Assembly (NCBI RefSeq): GCF_002741015.1
Contig: NZ_CP016621.1
Coordinates: 97,205 to 161,204 of the forward strand
Direction: 5' to 3'
DNA from: Microvirga ossetica
GTDB taxonomy: Bacteria; Pseudomonadota; Alphaproteobacteria; Rhizobiales; Beijerinckiaceae
Length of the DNA stretch: 64,000 bases
The translations under genes and the position numbers were made by a program. Positions within the stretch are counted from its first letter, which is position 1. Each line of letters begins with the position of its first letter. Below the pieces are notes generated by a model. The model ran no database searches, was not told where the DNA came from, and saw only the letters and a program-made list of their open reading frames with translations. Shown here piece after piece: positions 17,206-27,229 of the stretch.

Positions 17206-17901
17206 ATGATAATGCGATATGCGGGTTTCTGCTTGGCCCTGATGGTGTTCGTCACGAATGCGGCGATCTCAGGCTACGCAAACGGCAATTCGATCAGTGG
17301 GTACGCCAGTGTCCTCGACGGGGACACGGCAGACATCGGCGGGAAGCGGGTGCGCTTCTTCGGTATCGACGCGCCGGAACTGTCGCAGACCTGCGTGGAC
17401 GCGGCCGGCCGATCATGGCAGTGCGGACGCGAGGCGCGAGACAGGCTGGCTGAGCTAACGGACGGGAAGGTCGTCACCTGCACCTACGAGGAGATCGATG
17501 CCAACGGTAGGCTTCTCGGGTCATGCAAAGTGGATGGGCGCGGCATCAACGGGATCCTCGTCGCCGAGGGGCTTGCGTGGGCCTTCGTCAGGTACAGTGA
17601 CGTCTACGTGGGGGTGGAACGCAAGGCCCGTGCCGAGCACAAGGGGGTCTTTGCGGCGGACAACCTCCCCGCCTGGGACTACCGCTCGGAACGGTGGCAC
17701 AGGTCGACCGCAGCATCACAGACTGAAAGTCCGCAAGGATGCCCGATCAAAGGGAACGTCAGTGCATCTGGAGAGCGCATCTACCATATGCCATGGGACC
17801 GCTATTATGCATCGACGAAGATCGACATGACAAAGGGCGAGCGCTGGTTCTGCGACGAGGCGGATGCGGAGAAAGCGGGATGGAGGCGGGCCTACCGCTG
17901 A
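17206..17901 (+). CDS. Exported thermonuclease-family (SNase-like) nuclease
   Basis: 231 residues with signal peptide (FCLALMVFVTNAAISGYA). The SNase domain (about 30-150) shows VLDGDTADIGGKRVRFFGID, APE and CGREARDRL, including the arginine and acidic residues of the active site. A C-terminal module (CPIKGNVSASGERIYHMPWD ... KGERWFCDEADAEKAGWRR) is typical of secreted alphaproteobacterial thermonucleases. It starts 36 bp after the MotB-like gene in the same direction and may be its effector or an unrelated passenger. A fragment of a second copy lies at 6078-6322. From 17902 to 18259 no gene is seen. Confidence 0.8.
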   Translation: MIMRYAGFCLALMVFVTNAAISGYANGNSISGYASVLDGDTADIGGKRVRFFGIDAPELSQTCVDAAGRSWQCGREARDRLAELTDGKVVTCTYEEIDANGRLLGSCKVDGRGINGILVAEGLAWAFVRYSDVYVGVERKARAEHKGVFAADNLPAWDYRSERWHRSTAASQTESPQGCPIKGNVSASGERIYHMPWDRYYASTKIDMTKGERWFCDEADAEKAGWRRAYR

Positions 17902-18259
17902 GTGCCTGACGGCCACGCGATCCAATAGATCGTTGATGGCCTTGATGGCGATGGGTTCATTCATGGGGGCGCCTGCCTCAGAGGGCGTGTTCAAGCGTGC
18001 CAACAAACCCACGAAGCACGCCGTCAGCGTGCCCTTCGCCTCTAGGGAAGGACTACCTTGTCCTTGAATAACGGCCGTTTGCCCCTCCCAGAGGCGCAAG
18101 GGCTTCCACGTTGGCACGGGGGAGGGAAGGGGTACTTGGGTCATGCTGATCCTTCTTGCCCCGCGCTCGGCTCACTCGCCATGGTTCCCTCCGCCATCGC
18201 TGAGCCGGCGAGCATAACCAGTCGTATAGCGTAGTCGAGGCCCGGGGAATTCGGCGTTC

Positions 18260-21088
18260 CTAAAGCAGGAACCAACCCTTCGAAAGGTCCATCGATCCTT
18301 TCAGCCTGATGACGCCTTCGGCCGAGCGATCCGCATCGGTGTTGAACGCGATGTAGGTTTCCTTCGCCGTCTGTTCGTAGCGGACCTGCCCGGCCTTGGT
18401 GAAAGCCGCCTCCCCGATGAAGCTGAACTTCTGGTCTCCCTTCACGCGAGTGTTGGCATCGATCAATTTGAGGTCCATCCGATCCCCGTTCCTGCCGGAA
18501 AAGTCGAGGATGTAATCCGCCGCCTTGCGGGATGACCCGGTATCACCATCGTCGAAGATGAAGGCATCCTTGCCCTTGCCACCCGTGAACGTGTCAATTC
18601 CCTTGCCGCCACGCAGCTTGTCATTCCCGGCACCGCCGTTCAGGTTGTCCTTCCCGCGCCCCCCGAAGAACACGTCGTTGCTTGAGGTGCCGACCACCTT
18701 CTCGGATGCTATGTCGGTTACGGATATCCTGATGGCCTGGTCGATCGACTGTCCGTGCCTGTCCGTCGAACGTATGACCACCTCATAGCTGGAGGCCTGC
18801 TCGTAATCGAGCATGAACCCTTTCGCCACCACCAGACTGTTTCCTTCGATGGAAAACCTGCCGCCGCCATTGTTGACGAGTGTATAGTTGTGGGTGTCGT
18901 CAGTTTCCGCATCCGCCGTCGAGAGCACTCCAACCGTCCGCCCTGAGGCGCTGTTCTCCGCGACGGATGTTCCCGACAGCGAGACGGATGTCGGTGCACT
19001 GGCGGTAGAGACTGGCTTTCCGTCCGGACCGATGAGTTCCCCTTCGATGTAGACCTTCTCGATGCGGGCCGTTTTCGCGATGGGGCCTCCGAACCCGTCG
19101 AGGATGAGAAATCCCGACCCGACGGGCGTAGCCTTTATACCGTACCCACCCTTGATATGCAGGGTATCGTCCCCGAGTCCGCCGTCGATGATGCGGAAAT
19201 CCGAGGTGGCGACAAGGTTCGGTCCCTCCAATGAAATCTCGTCGTTTCCGCCCCCCGCAAGAACCCAGTTATCCGACGCCCCGGGCTGGACATGATCGTT
19301 ACTGTTGCTGCCGAGCCATACCGCTGTATTCCCCCCGGATGGAACCCCGCCCCCACGCAACGCCTGCGCAATGGCGCTCGTATGGAACGGGCTGCCGGAG
19401 TCGGAGGCGAATTGGATGAGAAGTTCGGTGCTTCCGATGTAGTTGGTCATTTTGTGGGCCTGGACAACATCGGGCGCTCCTGAATACGTTGTCTCCACCG
19501 ATGCCCCTACGGGATCGGTGAAGGGCACATCGGGAACGATGTCTTTTACATGGGCGAAGTTCAGAATCTGCTTGTTGCTCGGGGTCGGCTCCGCACCAGG
19601 AGAACCCCATGTGAATCCCCTCGTGTTGTCCGCGCTCACTCCCGTGAGACCTTCGAACATCAAGTGCTGCACCATCGCGCCCCCGAGGCTATGCCCAGTA
19701 ATCAATACCTGCTGCACGTCGTTCGCGGGATTGGATGTATACGCCTTGAGTGCCAGGATCAGCGGAGCGAACGCATCGTAGTGATTGTAGAACGGTAAAT
19801 AATCCCAGATGTCCGAGGACAAGTCGTCAGTTCCCCTGAAGGAAATGGCCAACGTCCTCTTTCCCTCAACCATGCCGATCAGGACCAATGCGGCAGCCCC
19901 GTTTCCCGTGGACGATGTCGCACTGTATAGACCACCGTCGAGACGGTAGACGACCCCGCCGTCAAAGCTGGCCGGCTTGATGCCCATCTCCAGCGCGGAT
20001 ACCGCATGCCAGCCACGTTTCTCCGCGGATTTGGCATCGGTGTTATACGCCTCGTCGGCAAGTTGCGCCATCTCCGCGATTACGCTCTGGCCTTTGAGAC
20101 CCACTCCGTTGTTGACAGGTTCCTCGAATGAAACCCGCTCGATGTCACGAGTGGTCAGTGTGATCGCAGGGTAGAAGCTGGTAATGTTTGTCTCGATGGT
20201 CGTGGTCGTATCGTGCCAGGTGAAGCCGAACGATACCGAGAAATCGTAGTCGTTAGCCGACCCCGGCAGAAAGATCAGGTCGGTTTTCGCTGGGGCAGAA
20301 TCGTTTTCACCACCGTCCAGCGTCTGGGAGGTTCCTGACGCGTAACCGTCGAAATCGCGGAGCTGGTACTCGAAGGCATCGAAGCCTTTTCCACCATTGA
20401 GGCTGTCATTCCCCGGCGCCGCATAGAACCAGTCATCGCCGTCCCCACCGTCGAGGGTATCGTTTCCGGAGGGATCGCCTTCGCCGCCATCCAACGTGTC
20501 GTTGCCGACCCCGCCCTCGATGCTGTCCGATCCCTCGCCGCCGGACAGGCCATCGGCACCTGGGCTCCCGATCAGCGTATCGTTCCCAGCATTCCCGAAC
20601 GCGTATGCCGCCTGTCCCTCAGGGGCGGTCACGTCCTTCAGCTTGATGTAATCGTTTGTCGCAGACCCATTGATGTGCGGAACGGCCTTCTCATCCAGGA
20701 GGTCGATAGGCCGTGAACTGAGAACTTGGTTGATGCTCAGTTCGGTCCCTCCGGTCCCGAACCCGTTGTTGATGGAGGTCTGCTGTGCATGGAAGTAGAT
20801 CTCGCTGGTCAACTGCCCGCGGCTGACAGCGTAGTGCCGTGGGTTTACGCCGTCCGAAGGTGCAGCCAGGTAGAACGTGGATTCGTTGCTGGGGGGTGGT
20901 CTGCCGGGGTTAAGTGACGCCTCTATCCCAACCAGATGGATCATGCCGACGTTGGTATTCAGGAACAGGAGGCGCAGCCCACTGTCGTACCTGGACGGTG
21001 TGGCTGCACCTATCGTCTGTCCCCAAAAGCCACCCGGCCTCAAATCGACGGCAACGTCCCCACCCGCAGCGACGGTAGAATACGCCAT
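18260..21088 (-). CDS. RTX-repeat lipase (class 3), type I secretion substrate
   Basis: 942 residues, no signal peptide. Calcium-binding RTX nonapeptides (GGxGxDxLx type) occur at about 165-230, again near 600, and at 805-850. The lipase core has FRGTDDLSSD at the oxyanion position and GHSLGGAMVQ with the nucleophile serine near residue 465. A cadherin-like segment (about 700-795) precedes the last RTX block, and the C-terminus (ADYILDFSGRNGDRMDLKLI) is serralysin-like, as expected of a type I secretion signal. No ABC exporter is encoded in this window. Likely secreted triacylglycerol or phospholipid hydrolase. Confidence 0.85.
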   Translation of the reverse strand: MAYSTVAAGGDVAVDLRPGGFWGQTIGAATPSRYDSGLRLLFLNTNVGMIHLVGIEASLNPGRPPPSNESTFYLAAPSDGVNPRHYAVSRGQLTSEIYFHAQQTSINNGFGTGGTELSINQVLSSRPIDLLDEKAVPHINGSATNDYIKLKDVTAPEGQAAYAFGNAGNDTLIGSPGADGLSGGEGSDSIEGGVGNDTLDGGEGDPSGNDTLDGGDGDDWFYAAPGNDSLNGGKGFDAFEYQLRDFDGYASGTSQTLDGGENDSAPAKTDLIFLPGSANDYDFSVSFGFTWHDTTTTIETNITSFYPAITLTTRDIERVSFEEPVNNGVGLKGQSVIAEMAQLADEAYNTDAKSAEKRGWHAVSALEMGIKPASFDGGVVYRLDGGLYSATSSTGNGAAALVLIGMVEGKRTLAISFRGTDDLSSDIWDYLPFYNHYDAFAPLILALKAYTSNPANDVQQVLITGHSLGGAMVQHLMFEGLTGVSADNTRGFTWGSPGAEPTPSNKQILNFAHVKDIVPDVPFTDPVGASVETTYSGAPDVVQAHKMTNYIGSTELLIQFASDSGSPFHTSAIAQALRGGGVPSGGNTAVWLGSNSNDHVQPGASDNWVLAGGGNDEISLEGPNLVATSDFRIIDGGLGDDTLHIKGGYGIKATPVGSGFLILDGFGGPIAKTARIEKVYIEGELIGPDGKPVSTASAPTSVSLSGTSVAENSASGRTVGVLSTADAETDDTHNYTLVNNGGGRFSIEGNSLVVAKGFMLDYEQASSYEVVIRSTDRHGQSIDQAIRISVTDIASEKVVGTSSNDVFFGGRGKDNLNGGAGNDKLRGGKGIDTFTGGKGKDAFIFDDGDTGSSRKAADYILDFSGRNGDRMDLKLIDANTRVKGDQKFSFIGEAAFTKAGQVRYEQTAKETYIAFNTDADRSAEGVIRLKGSMDLSKGWFLL

Positions 21089-21412
21089 GACGTAACCCCA
21101 ATGTCAGCGATGGGCAGTGTAAAGCGACGCTTCGGCTGCGAAAAACCCCCAAATGGGGTATGGCAACGACTCCAAAGTAGTTCTGGCTGCGTCAGCCATG
21201 GGCAATCAGTCCCGGCCAGATGTCGCTCTTGGGAGCGGTAAATGCAACTCGATCGGGACCGCCCACATAGTGGCTTCAATCCTTAACGACGACATGCGCG
21301 ATGATTCGCGCTAAGATTGTCTTTTAAGGATTTACGCAACTATAGGCTACATAAGCTATCTTATGCGAAAATCGCTCGGAGCCCTTCCCGGCTAATCATG
21401 AGATCACTCGAT

Positions 21413-22600
21413 TCAGCGCCTCGCGCAATCGAGGTAGTTCGCAAACACCCACGCATTCGAACGGATTCTCGCCCATCGCCGGTTTCGATCATCGCGGTCG
21501 AACTGCAAGACCTCAACCTCAGTTCCATTCGACAATTCGCCGACCTTCGTCCCTCGGGGCGAGGCTCGCACTGCCAATGGTGTACCGGTGGGATCATTAA
21601 CGATACAGGTATCGGAAGAAGGCAGGCGTTCCGGTTTTAGAAGTGAGGCTCTCTGACGCCCGTCCTTCGGTTCCCACGCGCCGTTCTCGTACAAGAATTT
21701 CGCCTTGCTCGGGAGGCTCACATAAATGTCGGTAACCACTCCCGGAATTTCCGCGCGTGGAAAACTACCTGTAATAAGGCCAGCGAGAACGAATGTCTGT
21801 TCGACAGTGAACAGAAAAATAGGCCCGCCACTATCTCCATCGGCGACTACGCCAGGACCAAATGCCGACGAGCAAAGAATACCCATTTCGAAGTAATTGC
21901 CGTTCTTCTTGAACCCGCAGTTGTGCATACGCTCGATGTAAGTCCCATCCCAGTTGCGTTTCCCGTCCGGGGGTTGGCACTTTAGAGGCTCGGAACAATT
22001 GATTTCACCAAAGCCGACGGCAAAGCCCATCAGCACGGTGCCCAATCCCTTGATCTCAGTTGAAAAAATTTTCTGCGGCAGAACAAGTGAAAGAAACGCG
22101 CTATATTTTCGACCGTCCTCGAACGCGTCCTTGAGAAACGTGTCTCCGTCAAGGTAATCCAAGATCGTTGCTGGGGGCGTAATCGCAGCGGCTTTGATTG
22201 GGCGTGATAGCTTCACCACCGCAATGTCACTGCCATTCTTTGCCGCGAACTCCGTGCGCCACTCGTAGCCGCCCCCTCCTACACGAACTCTCGGATCGAG
22301 TTCGAGAAAGTCGGGATGAATAACGATGGAGGATGAATTAATGGTTTCAATGACCTTGTGATCTTTGACGACTTCTATCCTGGCCGTATTTTGCTGTCGG
22401 TCGTCGCGAAAGAAACAATGTGCGGCCGTAATCACCACGTCGGGCTTCATTGCCAACCCGGTGCACTCGTTCCCTCCTGAATGCACCTTTACGACATTGA
22501 TAAATCGGTTCTCGCTGTCCGGTTGTGGGTCGCTGATCGCCCAAGCGCCACTGACGCACGAACTGAGCACAATGCCCAGCAAAGGCCCCTTCATACCCAT
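21413..22600 (-). CDS. Exported trypsin-like serine protease with C-terminal SH3 domain
   Basis: 395 residues. Signal peptide 1-21 (LLGIVLSSCVSGAWA). The S1 chymotrypsin fold shows the complete triad: His61 (VVITAAHC), Asp125 (NGSDIAVVKL) and Ser257 (DGDSGGPIF). Residues about 335-395 form an SH3b-like module (LAVRASPRGTKVGELSNGTE ... WVFANYLDC) related in type to that of the 2534 protein. It lies upstream of the RTX lipase on the same strand, 324 bp away; that gap contains no gene. Periplasmic or secreted endopeptidase. Confidence 0.85.
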   Translation of the reverse strand: MGMKGPLLGIVLSSCVSGAWAISDPQPDSENRFINVVKVHSGGNECTGLAMKPDVVITAAHCFFRDDRQQNTARIEVVKDHKVIETINSSSIVIHPDFLELDPRVRVGGGGYEWRTEFAAKNGSDIAVVKLSRPIKAAAITPPATILDYLDGDTFLKDAFEDGRKYSAFLSLVLPQKIFSTEIKGLGTVLMGFAVGFGEINCSEPLKCQPPDGKRNWDGTYIERMHNCGFKKNGNYFEMGILCSSAFGPGVVADGDSGGPIFLFTVEQTFVLAGLITGSFPRAEIPGVVTDIYVSLPSKAKFLYENGAWEPKDGRQRASLLKPERLPSSDTCIVNDPTGTPLAVRASPRGTKVGELSNGTEVEVLQFDRDDRNRRWARIRSNAWVFANYLDCARR

Positions 22601-22897
22601 CTGCCTCTCCAGTCAAGAGCAACAAACGATATGCTGACTTTCCTTTTGGTCAAGGGACGAGTTCTGGCAAAAACGGCGTGGGATCGGACTACTACTATTG
22701 CTCGCGCCAAGCACTCCGCTGGGGATACAACGGCATCTACTGGCTCCTTCACCTCGGCTAGGCCATTAATGAAACACAACGAAGCGACCATGGCAGGCGA
22801 ACCGCTGGCAGTTGCGCGAGATCAACGGACAACTCGTTCTCGACGATCCTCATGCGACTGCTGTCATTGACGCGGTCAGCAAGGTGGCAGCCGGGAT

Positions 22898-23239
22898 GTG
22901 CTCCGGGTCCAAGCCGACCGTATCACGCATTTTGTTGGACGGCTGAGCCACAACGGGCGGATGCCTGCGAACGCCGTGATGGTGATCCTGAACGTGGACG
23001 ATCCCAACGGTAGGCAGCTTACCGAAATGCTCATGGCGAATGCGGATTGGCAGCCTCACCGGGATCCAGGCGAAATCCCATTCACCCGTGGTCTCGCCAT
23101 GCGGGATGGCATTCAAGACCTGATCGGTGCTCTCGATCCGTACGAGGCTGAGAAGCTCCAGAGCATGGCCGGTTTCGGAGTCGTGATGATGGATCGCGGC
23201 GTGGTCGCGGTTTTCGCTGCTGAAGAGGTAAGCGCGTAA
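22898..23239 (+). CDS. Hypothetical protein next to the transposon
   Basis: 113 residues (MLRVQADRITHFVGRLSHNG ... VVAVFAAEEVSA), no signal peptide, no known domain. Composition is protein-like, but the start is unsure because the same frame is open between a stop at 22868 and this point. It ends about 145 bp before tnpA, so it may have been truncated or fused by insertion of the element. Nothing convincing is found in 22601-22897. Confidence 0.4.
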   Translation: MLRVQADRITHFVGRLSHNGRMPANAVMVILNVDDPNGRQLTEMLMANADWQPHRDPGEIPFTRGLAMRDGIQDLIGALDPYEAEKLQSMAGFGVVMMDRGVVAVFAAEEVSA

Positions 23240-23383
23240 TGACTTCTTGTCAAAATGAATGTTATGCGAATACCTCTAGGTCGCTTGGTCATGTCAACGA
23301 CGTGATCGACCTACCCCTTTGGACGCTTGGCGCTGGTCCCTGACAGTCGTACCATCAGGTATCAACGACGCGGATGACGGCCC

Positions 23384-24571
23384 ATGCACCTGCAGCGCAG
23401 CGTCCTCCCAAGCGGCCACGTCACCTGGACCGCCTATGACGGTGACGCCATCGTCACCGAGATCCGCGAGTTCGTCATCTACCTGGAGGCGCGCCATCAC
23501 GCCCCGAGCACCGTCGCCCATTATGCCCGGCACGTGGTCCGGCTGGGCAACTATCTCGCGGCCATGGGCAAGAGCTTCCGGGAGATCACACCCTTGGACC
23601 TCGACCGCTTCATTCCCGCGCTGATCCGCCATGGCCCGATCCTGGATCTGAAGATCGCCCTCAACATCATCCCGCTGCGCCCGGAACCCGTGGACGTTTC
23701 CGCCAGCCTGCACAACCAGATCCTGTTTGCGATCAAGGCCTTCTACACCTTTCTGGACATGCGCCACGCCGCGCTGATCTTTGGCAATGACGAGAGGCCG
23801 CGCGCCTATCATCCCGACGCCTACAAGCCTTTCCTGGCTCATATCGCACAGCGCAAGCCGCGGCGCCGCACCGAAAGCCGGTCGGACCACAAGGCCAAGG
23901 CGGCCTCCGCCAAACGGGCCGTCGACCACCGGCTGAAGCCCGAGCAGGTCCTGAAGATCATCGAGGCGGCCAGCCTCATGCGCGACGCCTTCCTGGTGGT
24001 CCTCCTGTACACGACCGGCATCCGGATCGGCGAGGCCCGGGGCCTGCTGCACGAGGACTTCCGGTTGGAGGAGAACGTCATCTGGGTCACGCCCCGCCTT
24101 CACGAGAACAAGGCGCGCGTCAAAAACGGCAGGGCGCGGCCGATCCCGGTGCTCGACTTCGTGATGACGATGTATGAGGACTATGTCGCCAGCGACGAAT
24201 ACCTTCCGGCCTTCGAGACCGGCACGAATTATGTGTTCTGCAACATCGCCAAAGCGCAAATCGGCCGCGGGCTGTCTGAGAGCAACGCCTACGACATTCA
24301 AAAGCGTCTGGTCCGGAACTCGGGGATTGCGTTTACCTGGCACATGTTCCGTCACACCCATGCCAGCGAGGCGATCGCTCAGGGCTATAGCCTGCTCGAT
24401 GTCGCTGACCGCCTCGGGCATGCCAGCCCGCAGACGACCAATGCCATCTACAAGCACCTGTTCAATGCCGAGTACAAGAAGCTGCAGCTCAGGAACCACA
24501 CGGAGGTCGAAGAGCGCCTGAATGACTTGAGGCGTATCGGCCTGGCGGAGGAGAAGCTCAAATGGCTCTGA
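23384..24571 (+). CDS. tnpA: Transposase A, tyrosine recombinase (Tn554 type)
   Basis: 395 residues. The core-binding domain is at about 22-135 (REFVIYLEARHHAPSTVAHY). The catalytic domain carries the full tyrosine-recombinase set: Arg214 (TTGIRIGEARG), His320 and Arg323 (WHMFRHTHAS), His346 (RLGHAS) and Tyr356 (TNAIYKHLF). It overlaps tnpB by 10 bp (ATGG before TGA), indicating coupled translation. It acts on DNA as part of the element's transposition complex. Confidence 0.85.
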   Translation: MHLQRSVLPSGHVTWTAYDGDAIVTEIREFVIYLEARHHAPSTVAHYARHVVRLGNYLAAMGKSFREITPLDLDRFIPALIRHGPILDLKIALNIIPLRPEPVDVSASLHNQILFAIKAFYTFLDMRHAALIFGNDERPRAYHPDAYKPFLAHIAQRKPRRRTESRSDHKAKAASAKRAVDHRLKPEQVLKIIEAASLMRDAFLVVLLYTTGIRIGEARGLLHEDFRLEENVIWVTPRLHENKARVKNGRARPIPVLDFVMTMYEDYVASDEYLPAFETGTNYVFCNIAKAQIGRGLSESNAYDIQKRLVRNSGIAFTWHMFRHTHASEAIAQGYSLLDVADRLGHASPQTTNAIYKHLFNAEYKKLQLRNHTEVEERLNDLRRIGLAEEKLKWL

Positions 24572-26868
24572 AGCTCGCCCGAAGCTACGATCCGGACGTC
24601 GCGTATCTTGGGAGCCTGCGAGCCTTTCTGGCCGCCCTGCACCCTGCCCTGCTCGAACGAGACCTGTGGGGCTTCCATACGCTTCGGGAATGCTTCGGGA
24701 TCGACGCCGGATCCGCGTTATACGCGCCGGACAGTTATGGCGGGGCGCGGCACGCTCAAATCCTCCGCGACGCCCAGGAGATTGGGCCCAGTAGTGGCTG
24801 TGTTGAGAGAAACACCCATGGAGAACGCAGCAGAAAGGGCCGCCCGGCATCCATCATCCGGCAGCGCGGACAAACGCTGTCCGATGAGTTGCTGGGTGGG
24901 ATTGGCTTCGACTTCGCCGCTGTGCCGGAGTTCTACAAGACGGAGCTCAAGGCATTTTTTGCCTGGCGCCTGTCACGGCCACAGAGCCGGCACTACCGCT
25001 GGTACACGCGAGCGATTCAGTTGATTCCCTTCTGTGCTGACCTTGCATCCACTCAAGCACCTGCGGTCCGCCACCTGATCGACTTCGGTCGCCCTATCGA
25101 GAGCGGTTTAGGCTGCGGCAGCACGCCCCTTCGGAGCCTGTTTGAGAATTGGCTGGCAGGGAGGGAATACTCGGTTCGCCCCACGAAGCTCAAATGGCGT
25201 CGGGACGCCACGATCCACGAGACAGCCTATGGGCCCGTGGCCAGTGCCGTGGCCAACCTCTTGGTGTTCACCCTCATCCTCTTGCGCGAGAAAGCCAAGC
25301 CGGTGGAGGCCAGGGACCTGGTTCTCCTGGAGGATGTTTATCCCGCCGATGAAGTTCCGGTGACGCGGTCCAAAGCACCCTATCTCAGCTTCTTCCGCAT
25401 TCAACTTCCGTGGCTGCGCACCGTAGCGCGGCGCTACGTTCTCAACAAAATCGAGCACAAGGAACTCTCGCCGCGCACTCTGCCATCCTACATTGCCTCC
25501 CTGGGACAGATCGAGGCATGCCTGTACAGTCTTCATTCCTCGCCTCGCCCCGAACACATCACACAGGAGTTCATCGAGCATACGTTCCTGTCATGGGGCA
25601 ACGACAAGGGCTTTACCGGGCAGAACTGGTATACGGACCCGCTCAACATGGTCCAATGGGCCTCCGCCTACCTCCCGGAATACCGCTGGCGCCGCCTTGT
25701 CTTCGATAAGAGGAACGTTCGCAGGGTTCGTAGCTATCATCCCCGGACGCATGAATATGCGCGCAATCTCGAAGACGCGATGGTGCCCGAGGAGGTCATT
25801 GAGCAGATCTTCCTGAGGTTCGACTCCCTGCCGGTTGTCTGTAAACGTCTTCTGATCATCGCCCGCTATACGGGCATGCGGTCCATCGACCTGCACGCCC
25901 TTGCGTTCGGTTGCCTGGCACCGGATCCGGACGATGCCGACTTCATGCTGCTGACCTTCTACCAGTCCAAGGTCAAGCGCTGGAACACCAAGCCGCTGCA
26001 CAAGAACGATGCTGCCCATGCTCTGGTCATCCAGGCCATCCAGGAGCAGCAGGACGACGTCCGGACAGCATGGCGGCGCGAGACACAATACCTGTTCCCG
26101 CACAGGCTCGGCGATGCCGAAGTCCATCTCAGTCCAGGGCACACCCGGGACGTGATCGCGAAGTGGATCATCCGCCAAGGCATTCGTGACAAGGACGGCG
26201 GCATCTACAAGTTCGGCTGGCATGACCTGCGCCATTTTTACGGCACCGAACTGGCATTGGCCGGCTATGACATCATGATGATCCAGATGGAACTCGGCCA
26301 TGCCTCGGCCGACATGAGCCTGATCTACGTCAATCAGCGTCTGAAGCTGAAGAAGAAAGCTGTCCTCGAGAAGGGTGGTGGCAAGTTCATCTCCATCAAG
26401 GGCGAGGTCGACGACAAGGTCGCCGAACTGGCGCTGCGCAAGGGTGCCACTCTGGCGGTTGACGTCCCCGGCGGCCTCTGCTCGCTTCCGGGCCAGATCG
26501 GTGAATGGTGCGAACACAACGGAGCCTGCTTCACGTGCACGTACTTCCGGGCCGATATCGGGCAGTTGCCGTTCTTCGAGAAGGAAATGCGCACCATGGC
26601 TGCCAGCCTCACCCGCTTCAAAGGTGAGGTGGAAGGCTTCGAGCACGACGGCCATCGGCGCATGGCTGACATCGGTCGCAAGCGGATGGAGCGAACCCAG
26701 CAGGGGCTTGCGAACGTCAAGACCATCATCAAGACGATCAAGGCGGAGGGGACGTTCAGTGGACAGGCTCGAAAATACCAGCGGGCTGCTGGCAGCGGCG
26801 CGGCAGCGGAGTGTGACCAAGCGGCGTGCGGTCGAAGAGATCTTGGGCACCATGCGCCGGAACGGTGA
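24562..26868 (+). CDS. tnpB: Transposase B, large tyrosine recombinase (Tn554 type)
   Basis: 768 residues, near the usual size for Tn554 TnpB homologues. Catalytic blocks: RYTGMRSIDLHALAFG, the WHDLRHFYGTELALAGYD box and ELGHASADMSLIYVNQ with the nucleophile tyrosine. A cysteine cluster (CSLPGQIGEWCEHNGACFTC) near residue 650 is typical of this family. The last about 35 residues overlap tnpC in another frame by 110 bp and look less natural. This TnpB is unrelated to the IS200/IS605 TnpB nuclease. Confidence 0.8.
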   Translation: MALKLARSYDPDVAYLGSLRAFLAALHPALLERDLWGFHTLRECFGIDAGSALYAPDSYGGARHAQILRDAQEIGPSSGCVERNTHGERSRKGRPASIIRQRGQTLSDELLGGIGFDFAAVPEFYKTELKAFFAWRLSRPQSRHYRWYTRAIQLIPFCADLASTQAPAVRHLIDFGRPIESGLGCGSTPLRSLFENWLAGREYSVRPTKLKWRRDATIHETAYGPVASAVANLLVFTLILLREKAKPVEARDLVLLEDVYPADEVPVTRSKAPYLSFFRIQLPWLRTVARRYVLNKIEHKELSPRTLPSYIASLGQIEACLYSLHSSPRPEHITQEFIEHTFLSWGNDKGFTGQNWYTDPLNMVQWASAYLPEYRWRRLVFDKRNVRRVRSYHPRTHEYARNLEDAMVPEEVIEQIFLRFDSLPVVCKRLLIIARYTGMRSIDLHALAFGCLAPDPDDADFMLLTFYQSKVKRWNTKPLHKNDAAHALVIQAIQEQQDDVRTAWRRETQYLFPHRLGDAEVHLSPGHTRDVIAKWIIRQGIRDKDGGIYKFGWHDLRHFYGTELALAGYDIMMIQMELGHASADMSLIYVNQRLKLKKKAVLEKGGGKFISIKGEVDDKVAELALRKGATLAVDVPGGLCSLPGQIGEWCEHNGACFTCTYFRADIGQLPFFEKEMRTMAASLTRFKGEVEGFEHDGHRRMADIGRKRMERTQQGLANVKTIIKTIKAEGTFSGQARKYQRAAGSGAAAECDQAACGRRDLGHHAPER

Positions 26869-27229
26869 GGTCATCTCGTTCAAGACCGTGGCCGAGCGCG
26901 CCAACGTCAGCCGCGAGTACCTTTACCGCCAGTTCAAGGAGGTGATCCAGCAACTTCGCACGACAGCGCTTCAGCAGGTTGTGACGGTCGATGGCGAGGA
27001 GGTCCGGGTTCGCTCGGCGGGCCGTGCCGCAACGATCGAGGTGGCGCTGCGCAACAAGGTCAAGCGGCTGGAGTCGGAGCTGGCCGAGGTCCGCCAGCAG
27101 AAAATGGAGCTGGATCGCCGCTATGAGCGCGCGCTCGGCGAAGCAGAGGAATGGCGTAGCCGCCATCAGCGCGCCGTGACCGAGCTTCTTGAGGTGCGCA
27201 GCCGGTTGACACGTTATGGGTCGTCATGA
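26759..27229 (+). CDS. tnpC: Transposition protein C-like, HTH and coiled coil
   Basis: 156 residues from GTG 26759 (VDRLENTSGLLAAARQRSVT). A helix-turn-helix at about 35-65 (ISFKTVAERANVSREYLYRQ) is followed by a long coiled coil (KVKRLESELAEVRQQKMELD). The position behind tnpB and the architecture match the accessory TnpC of Tn554-type elements, which influences transposition frequency and orientation. Longer than the 125-residue Tn554 prototype. Confidence 0.7.
   Translation: MDRLENTSGLLAAARQRSVTKRRAVEEILGTMRRNGEVISFKTVAERANVSREYLYRQFKEVIQQLRTTALQQVVTVDGEEVRVRSAGRAATIEVALRNKVKRLESELAEVRQQKMELDRRYERALGEAEEWRSRHQRAVTELLEVRSRLTRYGSS

Larger units (their letters stand above)
23384..27229 (+). 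mobile_element. Tn554-family transposon core (tnpA-tnpB-tnpC)
   Basis: Three overlapping genes encode two tyrosine recombinases and a small helical HTH protein, the gene set that defines Tn554-type elements. These elements insert without terminal inverted repeats or target duplication, so ends cannot be read directly. Cargo, if any, is not obvious: the flanking 378 bp downstream (27230-27607) hold no gene, only GC-rich sequence with small hairpins. Confidence 0.75.

Noticed and set aside
23294..24850. A 518-codon minus-strand frame opposite tnpA
   Set aside because: Antisense of the tyrosine recombinase gene; histidine/aspartate/leucine-rich composition typical of reverse frames, no domain.
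24562..26868. Possible IS200/IS605-type TnpB (Cas12 ancestor)
   Set aside because: The protein has tyrosine-recombinase boxes, not a RuvC domain; the shared name TnpB is accidental.
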